From: Rhizobium mesosinicum
Lineage (GTDB): Bacteria; Pseudomonadota; Alphaproteobacteria; Rhizobiales; Rhizobiaceae
Length of the DNA stretch: 64,000 bases
Assembly: GCF_019511345.1 (NCBI RefSeq)
Contig: NZ_JAEUAK010000001.1
Coordinates: 310,001 to 374,000 of the forward strand
Direction of reading: 5' to 3'
Part shown: positions 8,139 to 19,385 of the stretch, in pieces
Position numbering within the stretch: position 1 is the first letter of the stretch
Layout of the letters: the number at the start of each line of letters is the position of its first letter
The notes under the pieces: generated by a model
The model's input: the letters and a program-made list of their open reading frames with translations, nothing else
Told to the model about the DNA's origin: nothing
Database searches by the model: none
Translations under genes and position numbers: made by a program

Positions 8139-11100
8139 ATATCTCGCGATTCTTCATCGACCGCCCCATATTCGCGGCAGTCCTTTCTGTCGGGATTCTG
8201 CTTGCGGGTATCCTCGGTCTGACCCAGCTGCCGATCTCGGAATACCCCCCGGTGGTCCCTCCCTCTGTTGTTGTCCATGCGCAATACCCTGGAGCCAATC
8301 CCAAGGTAATGGCAGAAACCGTAGCCGCCCCGCTCGAAGAATCGATCAACGGGGTCGAAAACATGCTCTATATGCAATCGCAGTCGAGCAACGACGGCCA
8401 CATGTACATCACCGTGACTTTCAGACTTGGGACTGACGCCGACAAGGCTCAACAGTTCGTTGAGAACCGCGTCTCGCAAGCTCTGCCTCGGTTGCCGGAG
8501 GATGTTCAACGGCTTGGCGTCACAACGATCAAAAGTTCCCCGAACATCACGCTGGCAGTCAACCTGACGTCGCCGAACCACCGCTATGACATCAATTACC
8601 TAAGCAACTTCGCCATCCTCAAGGTGAAGGACCAGTTGGCCCGTATCCCCGGCGTAGGCCAGGTGACGTTGTGGGGTCCTGGCGGCTACGCGATGCGTGT
8701 CTGGCTCGACCCGGAAAAGGTGGCAACACGCGGTCTGACCGCCACGGACGTCGCCGACGCGATCCGCGGGCAGAATATCCAGGTCGCAGCGGGTGTCGTC
8801 GGAGCGGCACCAAGCACGAACGACGCAGAACTCCAGATGTCGATCAATGCGAAAGGAAGGCTTCAGACTCCGGAAGAGTTCGGCGACATCGTCATCAAGG
8901 CTTCGGCGGATGGTGCAATCACGCGCCTACATGACGTTGCACGCGTGGAACTGGCCGCGGAATCCTATGGTGTAAGGGCGTTCCTGGACAACGAGCCAGT
9001 ACTGCCACTTGCCATCATGGAAGCGCCAGGAGCTAACGCGTTGCAGATCGCCGACCAAGTCCAGGCCACCATGGAGGAACTAAAGAAGTCCTTCCCTGAG
9101 GGCATCGAATACGGCATGGCGTACAATCCAACCCGCTCGGTACGCGCTAGTATCGACGCCGTCGTTCACACGCTTTTCGAAGCCATCGTTCTGGTCGTAA
9201 TCGTCGTCTTCCTTTTTCTCCAAACATGGAGGGCATCAATCATCCCATTGCTGGCGGTTCCGATCTCCATTGTGGGTACAGCAGCGGTTCTCCTGGCCCT
9301 TGGCTTCTCGATTAACGCGCTGTCCTTGTTCGGTCTCGTGCTGGCAATCGGCATTGTCGTCGATGATGCGATCGTCGTCGTAGAAAACGTCGAACGCAAC
9401 ATCTCCACCGGGCTAAGCCCGCGCGAGGCGACCTATCAAGCCATGCGAGAAGTCAGCGGACCTATTGTCGCCATCGCGCTGGTCCTTGCCGCAGTGTTCC
9501 TACCGCTCGCGTTCATGAGCGGTCTGACCGGTCAGTTCTATAAGCAGTTCGCCGTGACGATCTCGGTTTCGACCATTATCTCGGCCTTCAACTCTTTGAC
9601 TTTGTCACCGGCCATGGCGGCACTTTTGCTGAGGGACCATCACGGGAAGCAAGACTGGCTGACACGTGCCATGCATGCCGTTTTTGGCGGCTTCTTTAAG
9701 CTTTTCAATCGCGGCTTCGACAAGGGATCAGAAAGCTATGGGCGAGCAGTAGGAGCGATCGCGGCAAGAAAGCTGATCGTCTCCGTGGTCTATATCGGCC
9801 TGATCGCTCTTACCGGCTATCTTATGAACATCGTCCCCGGCGGTTTCGTACCGGGGCAAGACAAGGAGTATCTCGTCAGCTTCACCCAGCTGCCCAACGG
9901 GGCATCTCTGGACCGAACGGAACAGATGGCAAAGAAAATGACCGAGATCGCATTGAAGCATCCGGGCGTCGCCCACGCATTCGCCTATCCTGGCGTCTCT
10001 ATAAACGGGGTAACGAACAGCTCCAGCGCAGCCTTGGGTTTCGTCCTTCTGAAGCCTTTCGACGAGCGGCACGACCCGTCCCTCTCGGCCGATGCGATAG
10101 CTGCGGAGCTGAACGCGGAGTTCTCGAAACTAAATGGCGGTTATGCAGCGGTCTTCCCTGCTCCACCGGTCATGGGTCTCGGAACGCTGGGTGGCTTCAA
10201 GCTACAGATCGAAGACCGGGCATCACTGGGCTACGACGCACTGTACGAGGCAACGCAGAAGTTCATCAAGAAAGCAAAGGAAGCACCAGAGCTCGGCCCA
10301 TTGTTCTCTACCTATGAGGTCAACGTACCCCAGCTCGACGTTGATCTGGACCGAGTAAAGGCACTCCAGTTGGGTGTATCGGTCACCGATGTGTTCAACA
10401 CGCTTCAGGTCTTCATGGGCTCACTGTATGTGAACGACTTCAACAGCTTTGGCAGGGTCTACCAAGTGCGGGTCCAAGCCGATGCAAAATACCGGGCGCA
10501 TGCCTCCGACATCCTGCAGCTCAAGACACGCAATGCGGACGGTGAAATGGTCCCGCTGGGATCGCTCGTAAATGTAAAGGAGACTTATGGTCCGGAGCTT
10601 GTGGTTCGTTACAATGGATATACGGCGGCCGATCTGAGCGGCGGCCCGGCACCTGGCTATTCCAGCGATCAGGCGCAGGCAGCAATTGAAAGAATAGCCG
10701 CGGAAACCTTGCCACCGGGGATGTCTTTCGAATGGACTGACTTGACGTACCAACAAATCATCGCAGGTAACTCGGCCCCGATCGTCTTCGGTGTTGGCGT
10801 CCTCCTGGTGTTCCTCGTTCTTGCGGCACAATACGAAAGCCTGACGCTTCCACTCGCCGTGATCCTGATAGTTCCGATGGGCATCCTGTCTGCCTTGGCG
10901 GGCGTATGGATGATGGGCGAAGACAACAACATCTTCACCCAGATCGGGCTAATCGTGCTCGTTGGTTTGGCTTCAAAGAACGCGATCCTCATCGTCGAAT
11001 TCGCGCGCGAGCTGGAGCATAGGGGAGCTTCGCCGAGAGAGGCGGCCGTTGAGGCGAGCCGCTTGAGACTGCGGCCGATCCTCATGACTTCAATCGCCTT

Positions 11101-11329
11101 CATCGCCGGCGTTATCCCGCTGGTGGTGGCCACCGGAGCTGGCGCTGAGATGCGCCATGCGATGGGTGTCGCGGTTTTCTTCGGGATGCTGGGCGTAACA
11201 CTGTTCGGTCTCGCGCTCACGCCGGTATTCTACGTGGCACTTCGATCGATAGGAAAATCGCGTTCCGCGGACACGGCGCAAGAAGACTCCCGAGAAGGAA
11301 AATCGATGGTGGTGAAGCTTCGCCCCTAA
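8135..11329 (+). CDS. RND (HAE1-type) multidrug efflux permease
   Basis: The 1064-residue protein is full length for an AcrB/MexB-type pump. It shows the N-terminal FIDRPIFAAVLSVGILLAG segment, the paired aspartates of the proton relay in GIVVDDAIVVVENVER, a second copy of the transmembrane repeat near residues 870-1030 and the usual large periplasmic loops. The gene starts inside the adaptor stop (ATGA), so the two are translationally coupled. It is predicted to export hydrophobic or amphiphilic compounds from the periplasm and inner membrane using the proton gradient. HAE1 membership is clear; the substrate is unknown. Confidence 0.95.
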   Translation: MNISRFFIDRPIFAAVLSVGILLAGILGLTQLPISEYPPVVPPSVVVHAQYPGANPKVMAETVAAPLEESINGVENMLYMQSQSSNDGHMYITVTFRLGTDADKAQQFVENRVSQALPRLPEDVQRLGVTTIKSSPNITLAVNLTSPNHRYDINYLSNFAILKVKDQLARIPGVGQVTLWGPGGYAMRVWLDPEKVATRGLTATDVADAIRGQNIQVAAGVVGAAPSTNDAELQMSINAKGRLQTPEEFGDIVIKASADGAITRLHDVARVELAAESYGVRAFLDNEPVLPLAIMEAPGANALQIADQVQATMEELKKSFPEGIEYGMAYNPTRSVRASIDAVVHTLFEAIVLVVIVVFLFLQTWRASIIPLLAVPISIVGTAAVLLALGFSINALSLFGLVLAIGIVVDDAIVVVENVERNISTGLSPREATYQAMREVSGPIVAIALVLAAVFLPLAFMSGLTGQFYKQFAVTISVSTIISAFNSLTLSPAMAALLLRDHHGKQDWLTRAMHAVFGGFFKLFNRGFDKGSESYGRAVGAIAARKLIVSVVYIGLIALTGYLMNIVPGGFVPGQDKEYLVSFTQLPNGASLDRTEQMAKKMTEIALKHPGVAHAFAYPGVSINGVTNSSSAALGFVLLKPFDERHDPSLSADAIAAELNAEFSKLNGGYAAVFPAPPVMGLGTLGGFKLQIEDRASLGYDALYEATQKFIKKAKEAPELGPLFSTYEVNVPQLDVDLDRVKALQLGVSVTDVFNTLQVFMGSLYVNDFNSFGRVYQVRVQADAKYRAHASDILQLKTRNADGEMVPLGSLVNVKETYGPELVVRYNGYTAADLSGGPAPGYSSDQAQAAIERIAAETLPPGMSFEWTDLTYQQIIAGNSAPIVFGVGVLLVFLVLAAQYESLTLPLAVILIVPMGILSALAGVWMMGEDNNIFTQIGLIVLVGLASKNAILIVEFARELEHRGASPREAAVEASRLRLRPILMTSIAFIAGVIPLVVATGAGAEMRHAMGVAVFFGMLGVTLFGLALTPVFYVALRSIGKSRSADTAQEDSREGKSMVVKLRP

Positions 11330-11347
11330 AAAATCAATATCATTATC

Positions 11348-11378
11348 GATGTCGCGGGGCCCCCTTTGCCGCGGCATC
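11348..11378 (+). terminator. Hairpin downstream of RND operon
   Basis: Ten-base arms GATGTCGCGG and CCGCGGCATC, with one G-T pairing each way, surround a GC-rich loop 19 bases after the permease stop. No T-run follows, so it may be a terminator without a strong U-tract or an RNA-stabilising hairpin. Confidence 0.5.
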
Positions 11379-11637
11379 GCCTTCCTTAGGCATTAGGTTC
11401 GAAGAAGAAACGAGAAATCGAAGAGCTTCCATTGATTGCCCTTGATGCTTTGGCACCTCGGTTGCCTTCGAACGAGATCGATCGTCTGATCCGGTTACTT
11501 CCCCAAATCATCGTGCATTGCAATGTTGCCATTCGCCACCACGCGACACTAGCGGCGCGTGCATAGCGATAACGGGCCACGCCCCTCATGAGCTCTTTTC
11601 GACAGTCTCCTCTAATTTTGACTTGGTCGGAAACGCA

Positions 11638-11668
11638 GAAGCCCCACCGCAGTTCTGCGGGGGGCTTC
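11638..11668. terminator. Strong hairpin downstream of alpha/beta hydrolase gene
   Basis: GAAGCCCC plus CCGCAG pairs with CTGCGG plus GGGGCTTC around a two-base loop, with one unpaired A. It lies about 48 bases past the hydrolase stop on the minus strand and probably ends that transcript. It could also stop read-through from the RND operon. Confidence 0.6.
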
Positions 11669-11715
11669 TGGAGCCCGACAGGCCGCCCTGGGTCGGGCTC
11701 GCTACCTTCGAACGC

Positions 11716-12600
11716 TCAACCCAGCGTCCGCCCAAGGAAATCCTTAATCAAGGGAATGATTTCATCGGCGCGGTCTTCCAGCGCGAAATGTCCGCTGTCG
11801 ATAAGGTGGAATTCGGCGTTCGGAATGTCCCGCTTGAACGCCTCCGCTCCCGGCGCAGGGAAGATGCTGTCATTTTTGCCCCAAGTGATCAACGTCGGAG
11901 GCTGCCGATCACGGAAGAACGCCTGGAATTGCGGATAGAGAGCGACGTTCTTGCGGTAGTCGTAGAAGAGGTCGAGCTGGATCTCAATATTTCCGGGCCG
12001 GTCCAGGAACTGCTGGTCATAAACCCAGTTAGCTGGATCGACCCGCGACTGATCGCTCACTCCATCAAGGTACTGAAACTTCGTTACGTCCAAAGACATC
12101 AACGGCCGAAGAGCATCGCGCGCTTCCTTTGAATTCGTTGCCCAATAGGCCTTGAGCTGATCCCAGAATGAAGACAAACCATCTTCGTAGGCATTGCCGT
12201 TTTGAACGATCATTCCGGTAATGCGCTCAGGATGGCGCAGTGCCAACCGGAACCCTGTCGGAGCGCCGTAATCCATCACGTAGATCGTATACGACTTGAT
12301 GCCGAGCTTGGTGACGAGTGCGTCCACAATCTCCGCAAAGCGCTCGAAGCTGTAGGGAAACTCTTCGCGGGACGGCATCGAGCTGAGGCCGAACCCCGGA
12401 TAGTCAGGCGCAACGACGTGGTACTTGTCCGCCAGAGCCGGGATCAGGTTGCGGAACATGTGCGATGATGTTGGGAAACCGTGAAGCAGCAGGACCGCGG
12501 GCGCATCGACCGGGCCGGCTTCGCGATAAAAGATATCCAGCCCGTCGATTTCGGCTGTCTGGTGGCGGATGACAGGGAAATTGTACTTGTTGATCGACAT
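11716..12600 (-). CDS. Alpha/beta hydrolase of the epoxide hydrolase / haloalkane dehalogenase type
   Basis: From the ATG at 12600 (MSINKYNF) the protein has about 294 residues; a start 10 codons upstream is possible but lacks support. It shows the oxyanion HGFPTSSHMF motif, a nucleophile elbow VMDYGAPTGF with Asp as nucleophile (not Ser), and a C-terminal catalytic His in DSGHFALED. An Asp nucleophile places it with soluble epoxide hydrolases, haloalkane dehalogenases and fluoroacetate-dehalogenase-like enzymes, which hydrolyse via an aspartyl ester. The cap domain (about residues 135-215) is present. It is monocistronic. The exact substrate cannot be told. Confidence 0.88.
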   Translation of the reverse strand: MSINKYNFPVIRHQTAEIDGLDIFYREAGPVDAPAVLLLHGFPTSSHMFRNLIPALADKYHVVAPDYPGFGLSSMPSREEFPYSFERFAEIVDALVTKLGIKSYTIYVMDYGAPTGFRLALRHPERITGMIVQNGNAYEDGLSSFWDQLKAYWATNSKEARDALRPLMSLDVTKFQYLDGVSDQSRVDPANWVYDQQFLDRPGNIEIQLDLFYDYRKNVALYPQFQAFFRDRQPPTLITWGKNDSIFPAPGAEAFKRDIPNAEFHLIDSGHFALEDRADEIIPLIKDFLGRTLG

Positions 12601-12709
12601 CGTTTCTCTCCGAAAGTGTGCGTCGTGCAAGAGCGCCTCGACTGGAGATAGATGTACAGAATTGCCGTTTTCGATTGAATAGACGCGATCTGAAAGTCAA
12701 TATCTCGAA

Positions 12710-12859
12710 TTATGCAAGAATCACCATTGCCGTCGTTAGGGCCAATGCGCAAATAGCGATGCCTACCGCCAAGTGCCGATGTGGCCGCTTCGCGAAATCC
12801 GCCTTCTCTAAAAGATAGCGTTCGAAACTGCTGTCGTGGTGTTGTGATTGCTGACGCAT
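12710..12859 (-). CDS. Small single-pass membrane protein (49 residues)
   Basis: A short frame starts with an ATG at 12859 preceded by AGGAG at seven bases, a strong ribosome site. The product begins with a charged, His-rich segment (MRQQSQHHDSSFERYLLEKA), followed by basic residues and a C-terminal hydrophobic helix (about 31-49). It is thus a tail-anchored or N-in membrane peptide. It lies between the hydrolase and the crotonase gene. No family was recognised. The ribosome site and the coherent topology are the evidence. Confidence 0.6.
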   Translation of the reverse strand: MRQQSQHHDSSFERYLLEKADFAKRPHRHLAVGIAICALALTTAMVILA

Positions 12860-13045
12860 GGTATCTCCTGCGCCAGCAGATAATTCATGTCCGGTCTAAG
12901 GATTAGAGCCGCAAGCTTGAGCACTATGGTCACCGCTGATGAACAACCGTTCCACGATCATTAACGCCCTTCAATACGCTCCGATCCAAGAATGAGATTC
13001 CTCTGCGGGCCCACAAACAGAACAGGACCGCATCAGGAGAGACCG

Positions 13046-13903
13046 ATGATCACACAGCAAACCGCTGAAAGCGCCAAGTCGACCGCGCCGCAGGTCGAAA
13101 TTATCCGGCATTCGCCCGAGTATTGGAGGGTTAACCTGAACAACCCACCCCTCAACATCATGACGCCCCAGATGGTTTCGGAATTCTCGGCGATGGTGAC
13201 AGCCGTCGAGACGGACGCAAATCTGAAGGTCGTGGTAATCGGCAGCAACAATCCCGACTACTTCATGGCTCACTATGATGTCCTGCGCGATGCCGCGGAG
13301 TCGATCAACATGAAGCCAGGCCCCACGGGGATGCACCCAGTGCCGGACGCATTCGTTCGTCTGAGCCGGGCACCAGTCGTCAGCATCGCATCCATTCGAG
13401 GTCGAGCGACAGGTTCCGGCAGTGAGATCGCCTTGGCGTGTGACATGCGTTTCGCGAGCCGGGAAAATGCCATACTCTCCCACTGGGAGGTCGGCGCGGG
13501 TTTCGTTCCGGGTGGCGGTCCGATGGCTCGGATGCCAAGGCTGATGGGCCGTGGACGCGCACTTGAGGTACTTTTAGGAGCCGACGATATCGACGCGGAA
13601 CTGGCCGAACTGTACGGTTATATAAATCGCGCTATCCCAGACGAGTCGCTGGACCACTTCGTCGACTCCTTCGCGCGGCGCATCGCGTCCTTCAACAAAG
13701 AAGCGATCGTTCGTACCAAGAAGTTTGTCGACGATATTAGCCTTCCTTCGGACGCGGAAATGCAACCCGCGTGGGACGCATTCGTCTCCACCGTCGTCAA
13801 AGCGCCCGCCCAGGCCAAGCTTGGCGAATTGGTGAAACTGGGCCTTCAACAACCTAGCAATGTAGAGCGGATGCTCGGCTATTATGTCGGGCCGAGGGAT
13901 TGA
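13046..13903 (+). CDS. Enoyl-CoA hydratase/isomerase (crotonase) family protein
   Basis: The start ATG at 13046 has an AGGAG ribosome site eight bases upstream; longer readings from 12992 lack one. The 285-residue product carries the crotonase core: LNNPPLNIMTPQMV, the oxyanion region GRATGSGSEIALACDMRFAS, and GAGFVPGGGPMARMPRLMG. The first conserved loop reads NPDYFMAHYD where crotonases usually have a Phe-(Ser/Cys)-(Ala)-Gly-x-Asp pattern, so it may not be a standard enoyl-CoA hydratase. The next gene starts at or just past its stop, and the two could be co-transcribed. Acyl-CoA chemistry is expected; the substrate is unknown. Confidence 0.87.
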   Translation: MITQQTAESAKSTAPQVEIIRHSPEYWRVNLNNPPLNIMTPQMVSEFSAMVTAVETDANLKVVVIGSNNPDYFMAHYDVLRDAAESINMKPGPTGMHPVPDAFVRLSRAPVVSIASIRGRATGSGSEIALACDMRFASRENAILSHWEVGAGFVPGGGPMARMPRLMGRGRALEVLLGADDIDAELAELYGYINRAIPDESLDHFVDSFARRIASFNKEAIVRTKKFVDDISLPSDAEMQPAWDAFVSTVVKAPAQAKLGELVKLGLQQPSNVERMLGYYVGPRD

Positions 13904-13932
13904 GAGGGCACGCCTCTCTTTCCCTGCAAACA

Positions 13933-14379
13933 ATGCACAAACTCAAAACCAAACGCGCTCAAGCCGCACTTGCGGCCATCCCGGAACTGCGATCATTCGC
14001 AAACGCGATTCTCGGGCCGGTAGGATGCGTCGACAATCTCATCCACGGAAGCATTGTCGATTGCTGGGGTTCCCCCGAAACAAATACCTTTCGCTTTCAT
14101 CTGTTTCGATCGTTGGTATCGGCGATCCGCGAGTATCTGGGACGCGAAACGAACAACGAAGGAACCGTGCCCTCCGCTTCGGAAAAAGGCACATCGATTT
14201 CGGACGTGCTTTCGGACCTCCCGTATGAACAGCGAGAAGCGTTTACATTGGTAGGCTTGGCAGGCTTTTCGGTCTCTGAAGCCGCGGCTCTCACCGGGCA
14301 CAGCGTGACGGAGATGGATCGGCTTGCGAAGGAAGGGGCGAGGCTCGCCTATATGGCATGGAGACGAGTGATCCATTAG
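13933..14379 (+). CDS. ECF sigma-factor-like protein heading a signalling operon
   Basis: From the ATG at 13933 ([10 protein letters not shown]) the product has 148 residues; a TTG at 13900 that overlaps the crotonase stop is an alternative. The C-terminal half resembles sigma region 4: [20 protein letters not shown], then [19 protein letters not shown], a helix-turn-helix layout like that of ECF sigma factors and of the PhyR sigma-like domain. The N-terminal half resembles a weak region 2. Its 3' end overlaps the next gene by 22 bases, so it belongs to the hybrid-kinase operon. It may act as a sigma factor or a sigma mimic in the output of that pathway; which one is not decidable here. Confidence 0.65.
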   Translation: MHKLKTKRAQAALAAIPELRSFANAILGPVGCVDNLIHGSIVDCWGSPETNTFRFHLFRSLVSAIREYLGRETNNEGTVPSASEKGTSISDVLSDLPYEQREAFTLVGLAGFSVSEAAALTGHSVTEMDRLAKEGARLAYMAWRRVIH

Positions 14380-17300
14380 CTAGTTGCGCATCGCCTCGGG
14401 GATTTCTAGATTTGGCGAACATCGGACCCAGGAGACGGAACGGCTTGACTGAAATCGCATCTCGTCAGCTTCTGCAGGTGGATCTCGGCCTCGCTCTTTT
14501 CCGCGATGGTGATTCGGCCTCGAGCAGACTTACGCTTGAATTGTTAGACCCCACGATGTCGGGGCCCGCCTTGGCTCGCCTCGAAAACGAAATCGCCGTT
14601 TCGTCACACCTCATGCCCCCGTACGCCCCTGGCAACAGGGTGGAAACGTCAGCTGAAGACGTAAAGTCTCTGGTAATGGACGATCCAGGCGGGATTCCTC
14701 TTAGACAAGTCGTTGACGGACCGATCGACCTCCCGAAATTTCTCCGCCTGGCGATCGCCCTAACGCGCACGGTAGGTGATCTTCACGATAGGAGGATTGT
14801 CCACGGCGATATTCGCCCGGAAGCATTTCTTTTGGACGGCGAAACCCTTGCTTGCCTCATTGGATTCGGCTCGGCACGCCGGACTTCGGACCTACAGGAA
14901 ACACCGCTGTCTCGGACCATAGAAGACTCACGTCTTCCTTACGTAAGTCCGGAACAGACGGGGCGCATGGACCATCAGCCCGACTATCGCAGTGATCTCT
15001 ACTCGCTCGGCATCACCTTCTACGAGATGCTTAGTGGCAGGCTTCCATTCGTGGCATCGACAAGCACGGAGTGGATTCATGCACATTTGGCCCGGCAGCC
15101 GCTGCCGCTCGGGAGATGGGTGCCGAATGTCCCGGCCCCCATTGCGGCCATCATATTCAAGCTCCTTTCTAAACAGCCTTCGGAACGATATCAGACAGGC
15201 CGCGGTCTCCAGGCCGATCTCGAGAGGTGTCTCGCCGACTGGGATCAGCTCGGTTTTCTACAAGCATTTCCGCTTGGGGAACGCGATGCACGCGATCGGC
15301 TGCTGATACCCGAACGATTGTACGGGCGCGAAATCGAATTGAGCCGCTTGAAGAGCGAATTCCTCCATGTGAAAAACACCGGCCGATCCCGCGTTGTACT
15401 CGTGTCGGGCTACTCCGGTGTCGGTAAGTCCGCGTTGGTGAACGGCTTTCGAAAGACCTTGGAGACGGCCGACATCGTGTTTGCCGCGGGCAAGTTCGAT
15501 CAGGTCAAACGCCAGGAGCCTTTTTCAACGCTTGTCGAAGCCCTTACAGACGTTATTACAGACATCTCGGGCCTTGAAGGTCCTGTTCGCGCGAACTGGT
15601 GCGCGCGCTTGAGCAGCGCCGTCGGAAATAACGGCAGCCTCATAGCAAAACTTGTCCCCGAGATAACGAAGCTGATCGGCGCTCAGCCTGAGCTTCCTTC
15701 TTTGCCTCCTGCCGAAGCCCAGGGGAGATTCCGCTTCGTACTAACGCGGTTCCTTGAAGCCTTCTCGAGACCGGGAAATCCGCTGGTGCTGTTCCTCGAC
15801 GATCTCCAATGGGTGGACAGTGCGACCCTTGAGGTCATGGACCGCATTGTCACCTCGGCCGACGAAAACATCCTCCTGATCGGTGCCTATCGCGACAACG
15901 AAATCTCCGCGGGACACCCGCTATTCGAATGGCTTGCCAAGGTTGGAAGGAACGGCGACGAGCTCGAGAGCCTCACACCTCTTCCGTTGGATGAAGACGT
16001 CGTCACACAACTCGTCGCGGACGCGCTTGGATGCCCTACCGGGACGGCCGAGACATTGGCCAGGGTCATCCATTCAAAATCCGGTGGCAACCCACTCTTC
16101 GCTACCCAGCTTCTCACATCCCTGGTCGATGGGGGCAAGGTGTGTTTCGATCCCGTGGCAAGACAGTGGGTATGGAATGCGGACGACATTGAACGGGCAG
16201 CCACCGATGACATCGTCGAACTGATCTCCGCAAAATTGCTGCGACTTAGCCCGGATACGAGATCCGTCCTGAACACGATCGCATGCCTGGGGAACGTCGT
16301 ATCCGACAGGTTGTTGCATTTCGCATTTGGTGAAACCGCCAAGCTTGATGGCTCTCTGAGGGAAGCCATCATCGCGGGCTTGTTGTATCGCAGAAAAGAT
16401 TCCTACGCGTTCTTTCACGACAGAGTGCAGGAGGCCGCTTATCGGCTAGCGTCGCCGGCCGAGTTGATCGAAACGCACCTGGGTCTCGGGAGACGGCTTC
16501 ACGAGACGATACCGCACGATCAACGAGAGGGCCTAATCTTCGATATCGTCAATCAGTATAATCGCGGTTTCTCGCTGATTGACGAGAAAAAAGAGAAGCT
16601 AGCGCTTGCGGAATTAAACCTGCAGGCGGCAAGGAAAGCCGAGCAATCCGCGGCCTACTCCGTTGCCCAGGCGTACCACGCGTTTGGAACCCGTCTCGCA
16701 GACCTCCTGACTTGCGGCCGCTCGCGCAGACTGTTGTTCGAATTCGAGTTGGGGCTAGCGGAATGCGAATTCATTGGCGGTCAGGGCGAACAGGCGCAGG
16801 CTAGATTAGATGCTCTCGCAGCCCGGACGGAGAACCCGGTAGATCGAGCTCGCATAGCCTATTCACAGATCACGCTTTGTACGGCCTTGGGGCAGTTAGG
16901 GAAGGCGATTGAAATCTGCCTGTCGTTCATGCGCGAAAACGGCGTGGACTGGGAGGCGGCCCCAACGCGCGAACAGGTGTTGGCGGAATTCGAACCAATT
17001 CGAGCAGAAATCGCAGAGCGACAGGTCGAATCCCGATTGTCGCTCCCGGACGTTGAGGAGCCTGCAATTCGCGGGCTGCTGGAAGTGCTGGCGGCGTCTT
17101 TGCCTCCTGCCTTTTTCTCCAACGAGAACTTGGTCTGCCTGATCCTGTGCCGCATGGCAAATCTGGCAAAAGCGGCGGGCAACACCGCCGCATCCCCGCT
17201 TGGTTATGCGTATCTTGGAATGGTGCTTGGGCCGTACTTCGGAGACTACGCCGCCGGTTATCGTTTCGGCAAGCTAGGCCACGAAATGTCGATGAGGCCC

Positions 17301-19385
17301 GGCTTCGAGCGTTTCAGAGGCAGGGTCGCCATGACGTTCGCCTACCACGTCCTGCCGTACTCGGAGCCGATCCGCGACGGCAGCGAGCTGTTGAAATCTG
17401 CGCTCCAGATTTCCCAGGAATCCGGCGATTTAACTTACGCCGGCTTTTCGACTTGTACGACTGTAAGCTCCATGCTCGCCGCCGGCGACAGCCTGGCGAC
17501 TGTCGAGCGACGTGCGGGCTTCGGCCTTGAATTTGTACGATCGATCAATTTCGGTCTCATCGCCGATATCGTGACGTCACAGCTCATGATGGTCCGTTGC
17601 CTCCAGGGACTGACGTTTTCCCTGGATTCGTTTGACGACGGTGAGTTCGATGAGGGTAGCTTTGAGAGCCGCCTTATTGCGGAGCCTGGTCTATCGATCG
17701 CTCGGTGCTGGCATTGGATACGGAAGCTTCAGGCGAGCGTCATATCCTCCGACTTCAAATCGGCGGTGGCTTTCGGGCAGTTGGCAGAGCCCCTGCTTTG
17801 GACAACGGGCGGCCATCTTGAGCTGCCGGAGTTCTACTTCTACGACTGCGTGGCCCGCTCTCAGGTATTCACGACTTCGGCAAACGATGCTTCGGAGCAA
17901 ATCGGTGTGGTCGAAACCCGGACACAGAAGCTCTCCGAGCTGGCACAGAATTGTCCGGAGAACTTTTCGGCCCAGGCCGCCTTGGCCGAAGCCGAATTGG
18001 CGCGCATCAAGGGGCGCAGTTTCGAAGCCCTAAAGGGCTACGACGCGGCGATCGAGCTGGCCGCAACTCACGGATTGCCTCATATCGAAGCTCTCGCCAA
18101 CGAACTGACCGCGCGCTTCTGCACACGAGAGGGCCTATCGACTCTCGCAAAGGCCCATTGGGAGCGAAGCTATTCAGCCTATCGGAAATGGGGAGCCAAC
18201 GGCAAACTCCGAGCTCTTGAGGTTGTCTTTCCTGATCTGCGACCGTCACAGACTTCGATCGCCTCGGCTATCGTAGACGTGGCGTCACCGTGGGGGAGCG
18301 TCGACCTCGAAACAGTCGTCAGGACGTCGTCGGCTGTTTCTGAAGAGACTGTTCATTCCCGAATGATCCGTACTCTGATGATCATCGCACTGGAAAGCGC
18401 GGGGGCCCAGAGAGGATTGTTGCTGTTGCCGCGCAACGACTCGATCTGGATAGAGGCTGAGGCCAAGGCAGAAGGCGAAGCGGCTGAAGTCACGTTCAGG
18501 CGTGAATTACTGTCGGGGGATGCCGCACCTGCAAGAAGTATTCGCGAGGCTTTCCGGTCCCATGAGCCCGTAATCTTTCAAAGCGATGGCGGTGAAGGAC
18601 AGAATTGCGCGGCTCTAGCGCTTCCGTTGGTCGCCCGGGGCAAGGCAGTCGGGCTCTTGTACTTGGAAAACAAACTCAACTCTCATGCCTTTTCGCCGGC
18701 ACGCATAGCGGTGCTCAAACTACTCGCGGCACAGACGGCAATCTCGATCGAAAACTCCTCGCTAGATGAAAAGGAATCACTGCTTAGGGAGGTTCATCAC
18801 CGCGTAAAGAATAATCTTCAGCTCATCAGCAGCCTGTTGAACCTCCAAGCTAATCGCATCGACGACCCGTCGGTTGCCGAACTCTTCGCCGAGAGCCGCA
18901 ATAGAGTACGCTCGATGGCTCTCGTTCACGAGAACCTCTACAGGGCGGGCAGTTTCGCACGCATTGCCATGGGCTCGCACATCCAGACTCTGTGCTCGCA
19001 CCTTGCCCGCGCCTATGTCAGTCGCGAGAAGAGAATCTCGATAGAAGTCGAAGTAGATGACGTTGACCTTGATCTGGATCGCGCGATTGCGTGTGGCCTG
19101 ATCGTAAACGAACTCGTCTCCAACGCACTGAAACATGGCTTCTCGGAATTACGCGAGGGTGTCGTCAATGTCGCGTTGCGCTGGGAAAAGCCGAATGATT
19201 ACATACTGGTGGTGCGAGACAATGGCGTTGGCTTGTCGAGTGAGTCGGGGAATAACGACACACTGGGCTTACAGCTGGTTCGCGATCTGGTCGATCAATT
19301 GAGAGGTACAATGGAAGTTCGGAACGCCCCCGGTGCTGGTTTTACAATTCGATTTAGCGTGAACGCCACCGGGAGCAGGAAATGA
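14358..19385 (+). CDS. Giant hybrid sensor: (pseudo)kinase-AAA/TPR-GAF-histidine kinase
   Basis: The 1675-residue protein has, in order, a Ser/Thr-kinase-like domain (about 1-300), a STAND/AAA ATPase (320-580; Walker A GYSGVGKS, Walker [12 protein letters not shown]), a long helical TPR-like region (600-1270), a GAF domain (about 1310-1460), and a HisKA_2 dimerisation domain with [20 protein letters not shown] followed by an HATPase with [13 protein letters not shown]. The kinase-like domain reads HGDIRPEAF where HxDxKPxN is expected and GFG where DFG is expected, so the Mg-binding Asn and Asp are gone and it is probably a pseudokinase. The product is cytoplasmic. It overlaps the sigma-like gene before it and the hybrid kinase gene after it (ATGA). 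Confidence 0.9.
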   Translation: METSDPLASCASPRGFLDLANIGPRRRNGLTEIASRQLLQVDLGLALFRDGDSASSRLTLELLDPTMSGPALARLENEIAVSSHLMPPYAPGNRVETSAEDVKSLVMDDPGGIPLRQVVDGPIDLPKFLRLAIALTRTVGDLHDRRIVHGDIRPEAFLLDGETLACLIGFGSARRTSDLQETPLSRTIEDSRLPYVSPEQTGRMDHQPDYRSDLYSLGITFYEMLSGRLPFVASTSTEWIHAHLARQPLPLGRWVPNVPAPIAAIIFKLLSKQPSERYQTGRGLQADLERCLADWDQLGFLQAFPLGERDARDRLLIPERLYGREIELSRLKSEFLHVKNTGRSRVVLVSGYSGVGKSALVNGFRKTLETADIVFAAGKFDQVKRQEPFSTLVEALTDVITDISGLEGPVRANWCARLSSAVGNNGSLIAKLVPEITKLIGAQPELPSLPPAEAQGRFRFVLTRFLEAFSRPGNPLVLFLDDLQWVDSATLEVMDRIVTSADENILLIGAYRDNEISAGHPLFEWLAKVGRNGDELESLTPLPLDEDVVTQLVADALGCPTGTAETLARVIHSKSGGNPLFATQLLTSLVDGGKVCFDPVARQWVWNADDIERAATDDIVELISAKLLRLSPDTRSVLNTIACLGNVVSDRLLHFAFGETAKLDGSLREAIIAGLLYRRKDSYAFFHDRVQEAAYRLASPAELIETHLGLGRRLHETIPHDQREGLIFDIVNQYNRGFSLIDEKKEKLALAELNLQAARKAEQSAAYSVAQAYHAFGTRLADLLTCGRSRRLLFEFELGLAECEFIGGQGEQAQARLDALAARTENPVDRARIAYSQITLCTALGQLGKAIEICLSFMRENGVDWEAAPTREQVLAEFEPIRAEIAERQVESRLSLPDVEEPAIRGLLEVLAASLPPAFFSNENLVCLILCRMANLAKAAGNTAASPLGYAYLGMVLGPYFGDYAAGYRFGKLGHEMSMRPGFERFRGRVAMTFAYHVLPYSEPIRDGSELLKSALQISQESGDLTYAGFSTCTTVSSMLAAGDSLATVERRAGFGLEFVRSINFGLIADIVTSQLMMVRCLQGLTFSLDSFDDGEFDEGSFESRLIAEPGLSIARCWHWIRKLQASVISSDFKSAVAFGQLAEPLLWTTGGHLELPEFYFYDCVARSQVFTTSANDASEQIGVVETRTQKLSELAQNCPENFSAQAALAEAELARIKGRSFEALKGYDAAIELAATHGLPHIEALANELTARFCTREGLSTLAKAHWERSYSAYRKWGANGKLRALEVVFPDLRPSQTSIASAIVDVASPWGSVDLETVVRTSSAVSEETVHSRMIRTLMIIALESAGAQRGLLLLPRNDSIWIEAEAKAEGEAAEVTFRRELLSGDAAPARSIREAFRSHEPVIFQSDGGEGQNCAALALPLVARGKAVGLLYLENKLNSHAFSPARIAVLKLLAAQTAISIENSSLDEKESLLREVHHRVKNNLQLISSLLNLQANRIDDPSVAELFAESRNRVRSMALVHENLYRAGSFARIAMGSHIQTLCSHLARAYVSREKRISIEVEVDDVDLDLDRAIACGLIVNELVSNALKHGFSELREGVVNVALRWEKPNDYILVVRDNGVGLSSESGNNDTLGLQLVRDLVDQLRGTMEVRNAPGAGFTIRFSVNATGSRK

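Larger units (their letters stand above)
11330..11715. other. Intergenic region with a possible gene remnant
   Basis: Apart from two hairpins, the plus strand holds an open stretch at about 11389-11567 with no ATG (reads ALDALAPRLPSNEIDRLI, then RLLPQIIVHCNV). Its amino-acid usage is protein-like, but it has no start signal or recognised family. It may be a decayed gene fragment. Confidence 0.3.
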
